From the NCBI GenBank assembly GCA_015680685.1, contig MNCI01005055.1:55644-119643 (forward strand): DNA of 64,000 nt. The letters run 5' to 3'. Position 1 is the first letter of the stretch. The number at the start of each line of letters is the position of its first letter. The notes beneath the pieces were generated by a model, which ran no database searches, was not told the origin of the DNA, and saw nothing but the letters and a program-made list of their open reading frames with translations. Shown one piece after another: positions 1 to 10,859 of the stretch. Origin of the DNA: Gnetum montanum. Its lineage: Eukaryota > Streptophyta > Gnetopsida > Gnetales > Gnetaceae. The position numbers and the translations under genes are program-made.

Positions 1-27
1 GGGGGGGGGGGGGGGGGGGGGGGGGGG
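1..27. other. Poly-G run at the window edge
   Basis: The first 27 bases are all G and then switch abruptly to ordinary AT-rich sequence. This is most likely a sequencing or contig-end artefact rather than genomic sequence. Confidence 0.7.
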
Positions 28-1335
28 TTTTCCCATAATTTCATTTTACATCCTCCATCAATGTAGATATGGAAAAATGACTTCACACACAGGAAGAAAA
101 AGAAATAAAATGGCCAAAAGACTAAGCAAAAATAGTTAGAGCTACCTACCTTGAAGTGGGAATAGATGAGGCTTGGATGGAGATAGGCCTAGGAACCCTT
201 GATAGATCTCTTGATTTCTCATCTACCTTCTAAATCTTGGGATTTTGTCTCTTTCACCCACGCTGCTTAGGCACCATGTCAGGCTCAATGCTTGGAATAG
301 TTGAAATTGAGGAAGATGAAGGTTCAACACTAGTTGTAGGGGAGATGGGAGGCTTCCATGCTAAAGATTGGTGCTCTATATAATAAAAAATCTCTACTAG
401 AGCTCTCCTCCAATGCACTATTAATGTAAAATGACAATTGTGATCTAAAACTTACAAAATTTAACAATATAAACTACATCTAAACCTAAACACCCACCTT
501 TAAACCCTAGTTGCTAATTCAATGCATCATAACTTCAAGTGCACTAAAGTGCAAGGTAGGGAGGGGAAACTTTCTTCCACACTAAGATTGGTGAAAAATA
601 TCTTCACTTTTCAAAATTTTAAATTTTTGGACTATGGTGGTCCCACCATATTCCTTCCCTCTTAGTTAAAAATTGCATCAATGCTACGTTCTAGCCACTT
701 TGGACACTTAAAATAGAATTTCAACCTTAACTCCAGTGCATCCATGCTAGGGATGGCATACCCAACATTGATACATGCATACAATTTCTTAAAAACATTA
801 AAACATAATCCTCTTACCTTTGTTAGTAGCAAAACCTACCTTTTTCCAATTCTGTGCTTCCAAAAGTGGGTTAGACATGAACAAATTGGATAAACTAGGT
901 TTCCATATAAGGGAAACATTGCATAGTATGGAAGCTACGCAACACCCATTCTTACACCCCACCCCCACCACCCCCCCAACACCCCCCTCCCCCCACTCCC
1001 CAACAACATCCATCTAACCCATGTTTAACCTCCAAAGTAGGTCCACATGACCTAGAATCCTCCAAGCACCACTAGCAACCCTGGAACCTCACCAAACCTA
1101 GTTGAAAGTGGTTGCAACCTTAGGATTTTGTGTTTTCATGCTAGGGGAGACTTCATTAACATTGATAATCTCATCCCTAGTGTGGATAGGTGGAGGGAAG
1201 CTAAAAATAACCTAAATTAACTACCTAGTAGCCATTTCTCAAAGCCTGATGAACGCTACACCTTGATAGAACCATCTAGAGCATTCAAATGCCTCAAAAG
1301 TAGTTAAATATGTCACAAAACTACCATTCCCCTCT
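28..1335. other. Non-coding repeat-like sequence, no gene seen
   Basis: There is no ORF with recognisable protein similarity. Scattered copies of the CATGCTAGG motif (near 355, 740 and 1135) suggest that this is the eroded left flank of the tandem repeat that follows. The C-rich tract at 957-1001 is listed separately. Confidence 0.5.
957..1001 (-). other. C-rich tract, potential G-quadruplex on the minus strand
   Basis: The plus strand has at least six runs of 4-7 C separated by 1-4 bases. The minus strand therefore carries more than the four G-runs with short loops needed for an intramolecular G-quadruplex. Any function is unknown. Confidence 0.6.
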
Positions 1336-1339
1336 CATA

Positions 1340-3860
1340 CACACTTGGGCCATCATGCCTAGCATGGAAGAAAAGGAAAAGACTACATGAGGCACTTAGG
1401 AGCCTCCAAACTTGTAGATCTTGATACCTAGTATTGATCATTGACATCGACAACCCCAAAGGTTGGCATGCATGGTTGATTGGATGTTGAAATGATCTGG
1501 ATCTAACCTTTTTGGTTCTTAAATTTTGGGTGAGATCTCTTCCATGCTATCTAGCATGGGATAGTGGGATGAAGTTAGAAACGTTAGTGAGGATTCTAGA
1601 AAAGAACGTCAAATTGCCTTGTACCTAACACTAGAACCTTCATAGTCTCTCTAAATGTCAAAAATCAATAAAAATAAACCTCCTAAGGTTCTTCCATGCT
1701 ACGGAGGACCTCATCCATTCTAATCTTCCTATTCTCAATTTGGATGAAAGGCAAAAGCCAAAACTATTAAAGTTTACATGTAGTTTGGCTTCCGAAAGCA
1801 ACCCAATCCTTTTAGAAGCTACCAAACATCCAAAATTTACTTCAAATGACCAAAACTTGTCTCTCTTGGGTTTTCCATGCTAAGGAGGATTCAATACATG
1901 TAAAGCATCCTAGCCCCAATGTGGATGGAGGGGAGAAAGCCTAAAAACTTATTCAAAACACTCAAAATGCCCAAATATCTATCTTAGGCATTGATAATCA
2001 ACACTAGAAACCTTGTGGACATGCATGCATAGTCAAAATTGCTAAAAATAGCAAAAACACATAGTTCCTTGGTCCCTCCATAGTAGGAGCCACCTCGTCC
2101 ACATTAACCACCATGGAAGAAAGGGTGAAAGTTTGGGAAAAATCCAAAATAGCCTTCATAAACCTTGAACAAATACTAGAAAATCCCTCTGTGTGTCCTA
2201 GAACCATATTTGCATATCTTAAGATCCTCAAACTTGAAAATATTGACCCTAAATAGCTAAAAAACATTTTCCCCCAATCTTTCATCCTAAGCATGGAAAC
2301 CTCAATGTGGAAAAATGTGGGGAACACCAAAAAATACTCACCAACTTTTGACATAACCAAATTTTGACATTAGGTGTTAGTAGTCAATGCTAGAAAACTC
2401 AGAAACCTACAAGCATGCCAGGAAATAGCACAAAATGGTAAAAAGATGCTCCTCCTAGTCTACCATGTTGAGCATACTATTCCTAGCATGGAAGAAACGG
2501 GGGATGCTTAAAAACCACTTAGCAAAACTTCAAATTGATTGATCTTGATCCTAAACCCTATTCCTCAACCCTAGCAACACTAGAAGCATACATGCATAGT
2601 CAATTAAAGTTAAAACTAGCCCAAATGTAAGATGTATCATTCTTCCATGCTAGGGATCTCCTCCTCCATGTTGCCCAATGTTGAGACTTAGGAGGCATGT
2701 TTGGACCCCCATAAACACCTCATAACAACATCAAATGACATTGCATGCACTATGGGACCCTTACAGTAGGCACTAGAGCTTTCAAAACTTAAGAAATTGA
2801 TACTAAATGATCAAAAAATGGTTCCCTCTAGTCTTCCACACTAAGCTCCCTAGCCCTAGCATGGAAAAAGGGGACAAAGCCAAAAATGTAGTTGGGAGTA
2901 TTTAAAACTACCAAATTTTGATATGAAACCCCAACCCTTGGCCCTACCAACTTTGGAGGCTTACATGCATAGTCAGTTGTGATCCAAATTGGCCTAGATC
3001 TAGTAATCTTACTTCATACACATTGGAGAAGGATCCTTCCATTATGGGTAGTTTGGAAACAAAGTGGGAAAGCTATTTTTTCACTATTAGTGATAAGATG
3101 ACACTCCTAAAAGTGAAAGATCTACACCAGAGAAGCCCAGGACCTCATAGCCTTAAGATTTTACTCGTTTGACCTTATTTTAACCTCTCAAACCTACTTC
3201 CCCCAATCCTTCACATTGAAGTAACTTCCCTAGCATCAAAACAAAGCGGTAAGGCCTTACATGCCCTAAAATAGCCTTCCAGTATGACAAAAATCAGCTA
3301 GAAACTTGCAAAATCATGATTTAGAGTGCTAGGGGCCCAGAACCCTGGTTGATGTAGTCTTAAATCATCCTAAAATCATGAAAGAAGTTTTCTCCCATTC
3401 TTCTATGCTAGGAATACTATGCTTACCATGGAAGAATAGGAGGAAGCCATGTCAACATGTTTTGACACATAAAACCAACTCAAACGACCTCAAAATGAAG
3501 CTAAATAATGCACAAGTTCTAGATCCAAGCTCTAGTTGTCGATTTAACCTCATTTTAGCCTATTTTGATTAAGACCATGATTCTCCACATTGAACCCTCT
3601 CTCTTCAATGCTAGCTAGCATGGAAACAAAAGGGGGAGGCTCCAAAACTTGCTTTTTGTCCTTTAAAAACCTCCAAAGTATCCAATTTTGATAAATCTGA
3701 ACCCTACACTACTTTGGGAAGGCCTCAGGACCTCAATTATGAACTTTTTGATGCCCCAAAACCTACTTCCCTTGGTTTCCACATTGAGCATCCCTTCTTC
3801 CATGCTGGCTAGCATGGAAACATGGAGGGCCTAGTGTGGAAGCTTTGAAACTCTCAAGTT
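1340..3860. repeat. Diverged tandem repeat, period about 187 bp
   Basis: A motif of the form TTCCATGCTAG followed by CTAGCATGGAA recurs near 1350, 1541, 1692, 1871, 2075, 2290, 2461, 2640, 2835, 3210, 3400, 3605 and 3798, usually 180-205 bp apart. A second motif, CATGCATAGTCA, recurs near 2024, 2590 and 2962, and weaker forms near 1466 and 2410, at multiples of about 187 bp in a fixed phase. The copies are strongly diverged. The two arms are inverted repeats, so most units can form a hairpin; the arms are adjacent in some units and up to about 25 bp apart in others. It could be an old satellite or the variable region of the neighbouring retroelement. Confidence 0.7.
3798..3819. repeat. Near-perfect palindrome in the 187-bp repeat
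   Basis: The arms TTCCATGCTGG and CTAGCATGGAA meet without a spacer and pair except at the central positions. It is the best preserved example of the core; others are at about 3605 and 1541. Confidence 0.75.
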
Positions 3861-3929
3861 TCATGTTTAAATAGCCTAGAAACAACCCTGATTAATGCCC
3901 AAAAAAACCTAACATCTTTTTAGGCTTAA

Positions 3930-4270
3930 ATCATGATCCTTGAAGAACTAAAACTAGCAAAACCTACGCAAGTTTTACCTATATTATCCAAATTTCATCA
4001 TATGTAGCCTGTTTTATTTGATTTGGCCTTATTAGATGATGTTTCAACTTGTTTTTGGTCTTATGTTACATTGTTGATCTTGATAACCTTCTTAGAGCCA
4101 ATATGTAGCCTTATATTTGCATTATTTGCCTTATTATAGCCTCATATTCTTCTACTTACCCTTTGATTAGTATCAAATAGTGGGGCTTAACCTACCCTGA
4201 CCACCATTTGGCACCATGTGACCATGGCCCATTAAGGCCTAAAGCTAGCAAAACCATGACCTTTAACAAT
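3930..4270 (+). repeat. Eroded copies of the CTAGCAA motif upstream of element G pol
   Basis: Phrases such as AACTAAAACTAGCAAAACC (about 3947) and GCCTAAAGCTAGCAAAACC (about 4237) resemble the better array at 7965-8090, in the same orientation. Element F also has arrays on both sides of its pol. The rest of 4270-4510 is AT-rich and shows nothing else. Confidence 0.35.
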
Positions 4271-4528
4271 TATTCATAGTCTTATTTCTTACACTTCCTC
4301 TTGCTTAACTTTGTTTGACCTTTATTTGACCTCTATTTTACTTTGTTAACTTTCCCTTACCTTATTGGTAGCCTTGAATGACCTTGTTTGCATTAAAATA
4401 GCATGTATTTACATAATTTTATATCATTTTAACATTATTTATAAATATTTACCCAAGTGTCACTTAAGGTACTTTTGGTTGACATGTAAGATCAAATTAT
4501 GAGTACCTAGGAGCAAATTAGTTTACCT

Positions 4529-4860
4529 TTGTGTCTACATGGACGTCACAATGATGTTAAACTATGTATCAACCTAGATTTCCTAGATCTTAAGCCTGCG
4601 AGTCTTGTTGACCATGTAGCCTCAATAAAGAAACCTCTAGAATGGCATGAAGACCTATTCAAAACCCTTGAATTAGAGGCAAGTGAACTAACCAATGACT
4701 TTCTAGTTGAGGTTCTTATCACAACACATAATAGTAAGGAGAAAGCCCTTAAACTAAGTTTCTCACTAGAACCTCAATAGGCTCAAGACATCACTAAGGT
4801 CCTACAAAGAAACATTAAGGCATTTTCTTGGTCATCTGAAGATATGCCAAGCCTAGACCC
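4529..4860 (+). pseudogene. Element G protease-RT linker region
   Basis: An 83-codon open stretch (for example LEWHEDLFKTLELEA) aligns by eye with the minus-strand segment of element F at 59110-59298 (LDWPEHLVQVLDLEARV). It then continues past a TAG into AQDITKVLQRNIKAFSW and SEDMPSLDP. In gypsy polyproteins of this group, this linker leads into the reverse transcriptase fingers. The TAG follows a Gln codon, so the downstream reading is broken. Confidence 0.7.
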
Positions 4861-4899
4861 ATGTTTAGTCCAATATAACATATATTGGATCCTAACATT

Positions 4900-5620
4900 A
4901 GACCAATCAAGAAAAAAGTGAGCAAGACCTGATTTGGCCTTAGCAATTCATGATGAGATTTCAAAGCTCTACTAAGTTTTATTAGGGCTGTTGATTATGT
5001 AGAATGGATGTCCAACATAGTGGTAGTTCCTACGAAAAATGGAAGAATCTATTTTTGCATCAATTTCCAATACCTAAGTAAAGAAACTATTGAGGGTCAC
5101 TTACCCTTACCTAGTATTGATCAACTTATCAATACTATGGCTAGACATGCCTTGTTGTCCTTTATGGATGGATTCTCAAGATACAACTAGATTAGGATCA
5201 ACCTAGAACATTAACTTAGCATGACTTTCATGACCCCTTGGAATAATGTTTGCTATACCATGATGCCCTTTGGCCTTACCAGTGAGCCATGACCTATATC
5301 TTTAGTGATTACATGCTACGTTTGCTTAATGATTACATAGATGACATAGCTATTAAGTCCAAAGTTATTGGTGACCATGCTAATTACCTAGACCTTGTGG
5401 TTAAATGATGTCTCAAATATGTGCTTAGGCTCATCCCTAAGAAATGTGTCTTTGGTGTCAAGACTAGTAAGATGCTCAGCTTTGTTGTGTCTAAAGTAGG
5501 GATACATGTTGATCTTGATAAGGTTAAGTCCATATCTAGATTAGTAGCACCTATGAACCTTAAGGAACTTTTGGGACTACAAGGCATATGACAATTTATT
5601 CATAGGTTTATCACTAGGCT
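4900..5620 (+). pseudogene. Element G reverse transcriptase (Ty3/gypsy)
   Basis: Recognisable motifs in order are MSNIVVVPTKNGRIYFCINF (fingers), LPLPSIDQLINT, HALLSFMDGFSRYN and TPWNNVCYTMMPFGL, then the catalytic YIDD at about 5331 followed by thumb sequence (GIHVDLDKVKSI, LKELLGLQG, FIHRFITRLMNKLQPMQH). The conserved YNQI motif reads YN-stop-I because CAG became TAG. Several frameshifts and stops make it inactive. It is clearly homologous to the RT of element F. Confidence 0.85.
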
Positions 5621-5621
5621 T

Positions 5622-6110
5622 ATGAATAAATTGCAACCCATGCAGCACTTTCTTAAGAAAGGAGTTTACTATGAGTGGATGGCTCAATGCCAAAAGGCCT
5701 TTGGAAACCTTAAGCAAGAGTTGGCAAAACTACCAACAGTCTATCCTCTACAAGAGAGTAAATCATTTTACATCTACCTTGTCATCTCTGACACATCTAT
5801 TGCATTTCCACTCTATCAAAAATGCGATTATATATGTTAGTATACTACCTTAGCCATGCATTAGTTGCCCATGAGACTCAATACATTCAAGTCGAGAAGT
5901 ATTTTCTAGCATTAGTCTTTTCATTGAATAAGTGGAGATACTACCTCTTTAGAAGCCAAGTCAATGTCATTTCCAAGGACAACATGCTTAGAGTCATAAT
6001 AATCAATATATACAAAAGCAATCATATAGCCTGATGGAAAGTCATAACCATGGAGTTCAACCTTTATTACATCTCTTAATCCTCAATGAAAGGACAAGCT
6101 ATAGTCGTAC
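5622..6110 (+). pseudogene. Element G first RNase H domain
   Basis: After the thumb (YYEWMAQCQKAFGNLKQELA) comes a retroviral-type RNase H relic. YLSHALVAHETQYIQVEKYF and FSLNKWRYYLFRSQVNVISK match the family pattern in which new-substrate strands, a YS..E.EKE helix and a W-R-YL core follow each other. At least one frameshift lies near 5820, and stops occur downstream. It corresponds to the minus-strand copy in element F at about 57700-57960. Confidence 0.75.
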
Positions 6111-6189
6111 AACTCACAGTTTCATCTATTGATGACCAAGCAGCCATAGACCCTAAGTTTTTTGATGAACATATTAAAGTCATTAGCTA

Positions 6190-6645
6190 AGTGCTCAAGG
6201 GTTATGAGGCGGTCATGCACTTTGATAGAGTTTTAGCTGCCCACGAGGCTAGTGCCACCACCATCATAACATTTCCATCTAGTGAAATTTGACTCTTCTC
6301 ATATCATTTTAAGTTTCCTTATACCAATAATATAGTGAAGTATGAGGGTTTTCTCAAAGGAATGATGGTAGCTCTTGACCTAGGAATTATAAACTTGATG
6401 ATCAAAGGTGATTTACAACTTTTGGTCAACCAAGTAATTGAAATTTATGCCTACAAAGCCAAACATTTATAACCTTACTATGACCTAATGAAGTAATTAT
6501 TACAATAATTTGTAGATGTTGATATCCAACACATACCTTGAAATGAGAACACCATTGCTAATGCAATTACAATGTTAGCCTTCAATGTGATGTTAGATGT
6601 GTTTAGTAAGTTTCCCACATTAACTATAAATTTTGCTATGTCCAA
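6190..6645 (+). pseudogene. Element G second (archaeal-type) RNase H domain
   Basis: Visible motifs are FPYTNNIVKYEGFLKGMM, INLMIKGDLQLLVNQVIEIY and VDIQHIP followed by NENTIANAI. They match the second RNase H of Tat elements (the family reads TNN-AEYE-, GDSQLV-NQ and H-PR-EN--AD-LA). The catalytic Glu in AEYE is kept as KYEG, and GDSQ reads GDLQ. Several TAG and TAA stops are present. Confidence 0.75.
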
Positions 6646-6670
6646 CATGTAAAATGTAGAGGATAGCTTT

Positions 6671-7935
6671 ATGGTCATCGTTCATACTACTCTTGCCAAG
6701 CTGTGGTATCATGATATCAAATTTTACCTTATGCATGGCCAATCCTCATTAGACCTGACTATTGCTCAAAAGAACATCATATGTAAGCAAAAGAAGCAAT
6801 ATGTCATCATAGGTGATAACACATTATGTTGGCAATCCTATGATGGCATACTCCTAAAGTGTTTAGGTAAAATTGAAGTTAGAATAGTCCTAGAGGAGTT
6901 CATGAGGGCATTTATAAAGGACATATAGGATCTAGATCTATGGCCGCTAAGATTAGACAGTTAGACTACTATTGACCCCATATGGAAAATGGTTGCTTGT
7001 AGAAGGTTAGCGTTGTGACATGTGCCAGTGATATAGCAACGTTATACATGTGTCATCAACTAAGTTATATAGCACTCAAATAACATGGTTGTTTCAACAA
7101 TGGGGGTTAGATATCATTTGACCCATAACATCCAAGTCTTCTATAGGGCATAGCTTCATCATTAGCACAACCAAATACTTTATCAAGTGGGTTGAGGTTA
7201 TTTCCCTAAGGAAGACTACAAATAAACAAGTTTTCAAATTTATCTTGGATGACACTATAGCTCATTTTGGCATACCCATGACTATAGTTACAAACAATGG
7301 ACCATAATTTAGTAGCCAAGAAACAAAATATTTCTATCACAACCTAAGCATTAAGCATTCTTTATTGTCACCTCACTACCCTCAAGCTAATGGACAAGCA
7401 GAAGTAAGCAACAAGGCCTTCATTAATTTACTCAAGAAGATGTTCAACAACAACAAGTGAAAATGGCATGAGTAGCTTGTCCATGCACTATGGGCATATA
7501 GAATAACCTAATTCATGACCACTAGTGTAACACCTTATAGCTTGTTTTATGGTTCTAAAGTTGTTTTACCTCTTGAATTGTAGGTGCCTTCACTCTGAGT
7601 ACCCTTGACCAACTTCATCAATAATGAGCAAAACAAGGAGTTATGAATAGCAATCCTAAATTCAGTGGAGGAACAATGTATGCAAGTGCTTGATCACATC
7701 AAACACTATCAAGAGAGGAAAAACTAGTAGCATCACCATAACTTGACCATGCATGAGATCAACAAAGGTGACCTAGTCCTCAAAGTCATCCGTGAACATA
7801 CATTTGTAGCCAACTGGGAAGGGTTCTTCCTTGTCACTAGAGCTAATGGGAATAGAGCAGTTAGGATAGTTAACATGAATTAGAATGATCTAGCTAGTGT
7901 GATCAATCATTCCTATATAAAGCCATACTACATGT
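6671..7935 (+). pseudogene. Element G integrase
   Basis: The zinc-binding region and approach (6671-7100) precede a core with TTKYFIKWVEV (about 7170), the second acidic position as TNNGP instead of the usual TDNGP (about 7292), and the Glu motif NGQAEVSNKAF (about 7390). They are followed by RITxFMTTSVTPYSLFYGSK and a C-terminal stretch with LTMHEINKGDLVLKVIREH. Stops interrupt the core. The changed second Asp would by itself abolish activity. Confidence 0.85.
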
Positions 7936-7959
7936 AGTTGACTATCATTAACAAGAGAG

Positions 7960-8095
7960 CTTGCTTTTAGTACCACTATGATCTTAAACTAGTAACATGA
8001 TCCACTACAACCTTAAACTAGCAACATAGCCTACTGAGGCCTTAAACTAGTACAAGGGCCTACCATAGCCTTAAACTAGCAACTTTGGTAACCTA
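7960..8095 (+). repeat. Short tandem array, CCTTAAACTAGCAA type
   Basis: Four to five copies, about 30-35 bp apart, of a phrase like CCTTAAACTAGCAACATAGC lie directly after the integrase. Read on the other strand, the unit is CTAGTTTAAGG, which recurs at 55380-55850 and 59490-59820 in element F. Confidence 0.75.
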
Positions 8096-8205
8096 GATAG
8101 CTTGGTTTTATCATCTCATGTGGCCTATATGCATTGTAATGTTATAATATGTAGTGGTGTTTTGTATTCTTTGTTGGTGCCTCTCAAGTGAATCCTCCAA
8201 ACACC

Positions 8206-8221
8206 AATAAAGAGGGGCCAT
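8206..8221 (+). other. Polypurine tract of element G
   Basis: AATAAAGAGGGGCCAT stands immediately before the LTR start TGAAACACC. Its reverse complement occurs at the equivalent place in elements B (32636-32651) and F (54006-54020), which fixes both its identity and the orientation of those elements. Confidence 0.75.
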
Positions 8222-9350
8222 TGAAACACCAGAAAAATTTGTATGTTATAGCCAATTTTTACCATGTAGCTATTACCCCATGAAACCCAAAGTAAAGCTT
8301 CATTTTAAATGTCAAGCTTGTAATCCATGAGGAGCAATCTCACATATTATATACTGTTGGTGTTGAAATATGCCTCATAAGTGGTCAAAGCCTCATTTTC
8401 CAAGTGAAAAAGTCACCTAGTGTCTATATTTGGGATTGGGGGTTGGGGGGTGCGTTGGGGGTCAAAATACCTTTTGGAATATCAAAAATGGAAATTTGAT
8501 TGGTTTTATGAGGGTATACATTTTTCTATGCTAGAAGCACATGCAAGGGGTAAATCTCACCTACCCCAAAATAGAGGAGTGAGGGGTTTTCCCTTAGCTT
8601 GGAAACTCCCCCCTCCCAACATGGAAACCACATGCCCCAAATGTGGAATCCACAAAAGCCAGATTTCAACACTCCATGCACTCCAACATTAATGAACCAC
8701 TTCCACAAAGATGGTAGAAGGCTTAGCATCGAAGCTTCATCTCCAATGTAGAAGGTATGCCTTCATTATTATTTATAGTAAACATAATGGCCATGGAGTG
8801 AGGGCACTTACTATATATGGTAACCTTCCAATTTTGGCATCCATCTCACCTAAACGAGGAAAAATTTGCAGCAACATTACAGCCAATTTGCAACCATTAT
8901 GCAACCAAATTAAAGCCATTTTGTAGTCCCATTCATGGAAAAAAACATATAAAAACTAGCCTCAAACATCATTTATAGGTTCAGAAATTTTGGTTTAGCA
9001 CTTTGGTTTCATAATTTCTCCATGGTTAAGCAATTTTTCACAATTAATAATTTGCTTACAATGCTATACTTGGGCATTTTCAAGCACCCAAGAGTTCTTG
9101 TAAGTTTCCACACTTGTATTTTCTTGAATCCAACATGGAAACTCTATGACCTTGTGACTTTGTAACCCTCTTTGGGTAGCTTGGGTAGCTTGAATCCCAA
9201 CTTGCAACATAGAGCACTTGGGTAGCTTGAATTCTTCATACTTCTCAATCCCCATCATAGCCAATGTTGTAGATCTAGAGTAGCAACATAGGATCTTCAA
9301 TAGCATCAAGAGTGGTAGGACATCTAACTTGTGGTGTTAACTATGTCTAC
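8222..9350 (+). repeat. Element G 3' LTR (right end not defined)
   Basis: It begins TGAAACACC, like the minus-strand LTR starts of B (TGAAACATTC) and F (TGAAACACCC), right after the polypurine tract. Only the first bases are shared between the three, so the LTRs belong to related but distinct families. Inside are a G-rich tract (8432-8461) and three copies of TTGGGTAGCTTGA-like sequence near 9170-9230. No terminal CA or target duplication was found. Confidence 0.5.
8432..8461 (+). other. Potential G-quadruplex in the LTR of element G
   Basis: Four G-runs of 3, 5, 6 and 5 bases are separated by loops of 3, 2 and 6 bases on the LTR sense strand. G-quadruplex motifs are a known feature of plant LTRs. 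Here the motif lies about 210 bp into the LTR. Confidence 0.65.
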
Positions 9351-9655
9351 TTTAATGGACCCTAAACTCCTATCTAAGTGAACCCCCCTATTACCCACTT
9401 AGGTACCATTTTTATACATTTCTCTAACTTATTCTTTATTCTTTCTCAATAAATTTTTTAAGTTCTTGATTTTGTGTGCAAAATATATTCATTTATTTTC
9501 TATGCATTATTTAGATTTGTTATCAATTTTAGCATTCTATTGTTATTACCTTATTTTGCAACCAACCTAAGTCCCTAGTTGATCTATCAAACTAGCTAGG
9601 ACACCTCAAATCCCATTTTTTTGAAGGCCCTAGGGATTTGAGGTTAAGGCTACCA
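9350..9655. other. Junction region, no gene seen
   Basis: AT-rich sequence between the presumed LTR of G and the truncated 5' edge of E. No coding similarity or repeat was recognised. Confidence 0.4.
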
Positions 9656-10545
9656 CACCAGATCTATCAATTTTCTAGCGATCAATTCTTTTGCTCACAA
9701 CAATAAGAAGGACCAATATAAGAGTGCCTTTACAACAAAATGGGGAACATTTCAATTTGCTAAGATGCACTTTGGTCTTATAAATGCTGGTTCTACATTT
9801 TAAAGAGCTATGGATAAAAATTTTGAAGGACTAATAAAGAAGTGCACTATTATTTATCTAGATGATTTAACCATTTTCTCTAAAGATTAAGGTACACACC
9901 TTAGAGACCCTAGAAATATTTTCATAAGATGTAATTAGTTTAGTATCACTTTGAGTGTAAATAAATCCATCTTTGGTGTTCAAAGTGGTAAGTTTCTTGG
10001 TCATATAGTAGCTAAAGAAGGAATTATGATTAATCTAGAGTCAATAAATGTAATTTTTAGAGTTAGCCTATCCTTTATCTAAGAGTGATTTAAGGGCCTT
10101 CTTTGGGAAAGTTAATTTTGTTAGATGATTTATCACTATTTATGCTAAATTAGTTAGACCATTAAATGAGATGCTTATGAAAGATAGTAATGTGCATTGG
10201 ATGGAAGAAAAAAAATGTTTTCCTTACCATTAAAGAATCCATTATAGATGCCCCTATTTTAGCTTCTACTTGAAATGAAAATGATTTTCTTTTATATGCT
10301 TTTTCTAATGATGTTTCTACCACCACTATCTTAACCCAAGATATTGTTAATCAAGGTGAAAGGCCTATAGCTTTTATGTCCACACCTTTGAAAGATGCAA
10401 AACTAAAATATTCACCTATAGAAAAACAATTGTATGTTGTGGTCAAAGCCTTAAAGAAATTTTTCTACTATCTATTAAATGAGAGTTTTTATTATTCTTC
10501 TTGATTCAACCATCATTGCATTAGCCAAATAACAAGATCTTAGTG
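9656..10545 (+). pseudogene. Element E reverse transcriptase and RNase H
   Basis: Motifs in order are FTTKWGTFQFAKMHFGLINA, the catalytic IIYLDDLTIFSKD (about 9850), NKSIFGVQSGKFLGHIVAKE, then an RNase H with RPIAFMSTPLKDAKLKYSP and EKQLYVVVKALKKFFYYLL. The conserved Gln of TFQRAMD is a TAA stop (TF-stop-RAMD). The RNase H active-site segment reads YAFSNDVSTTTIL. Frameshifts occur near 10100 and 10490. Confidence 0.85.
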
Positions 10546-10565
10546 AAAAATGTGCTAAATGGATT

Positions 10566-10844
10566 ATGAAATTACAAGAATTTGATATTCAATGGAAGGT
10601 AGGCAAGTTAGTTAGTGGAACTAGTCTTACTAAGCTAATAGCCAAATCCTCAAATTTAGAAAATTGGGATATACCTAAAGATAAAGAATTAATACTGCTT
10701 CACATGCTATCCATTGATGAGGAGAATGATATTCCATTTTCTCCTAACCAATTACATGATCCATGGTATAGTGATATTAAATTTGACTTAACCTTTCAAC
10801 ATTATCCTTCAAATTTACCTATATATATATATATAAGCTTTTAA
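10566..10844 (+). pseudogene. Element E RNase H-integrase linker
   Basis: A 92-codon open stretch begins KLQEFDIQWKVGKLVSGTSL, which corresponds to the end of RNase H in gypsy pol (family: KLQEYD.EI.......G..L). It continues as a hydrophilic linker toward the integrase zinc finger. It ends at a stop after a (TA)n tract at about 10820-10835. Confidence 0.75.
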
Positions 10845-10859
10845 TATGTAAATATTCTA

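Larger units (their letters stand above)
3930..9350 (+). mobile_element. Element G: decayed Tat-type Ty3/gypsy retrotransposon
   Basis: The order is protease-RT linker, reverse transcriptase, RNase H, second (archaeal-type) RNase H, integrase, tandem array, polypurine tract and LTR start, all on the plus strand. The double RNase H is the hallmark of the Tat/Ogre/Retand group. No gag or 5' LTR is recognisable in the window. Stops and frameshifts interrupt every domain. The left limit is where array-like motifs begin and the right limit is uncertain, because the second LTR end was not found. Confidence 0.8.

Noticed and set aside
1340-3860. CRISPR-like array
   Set aside because: Units of about 187 bp are diverged along their length, with no identical short repeats and unique spacers. 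The setting is a plant nuclear genome.
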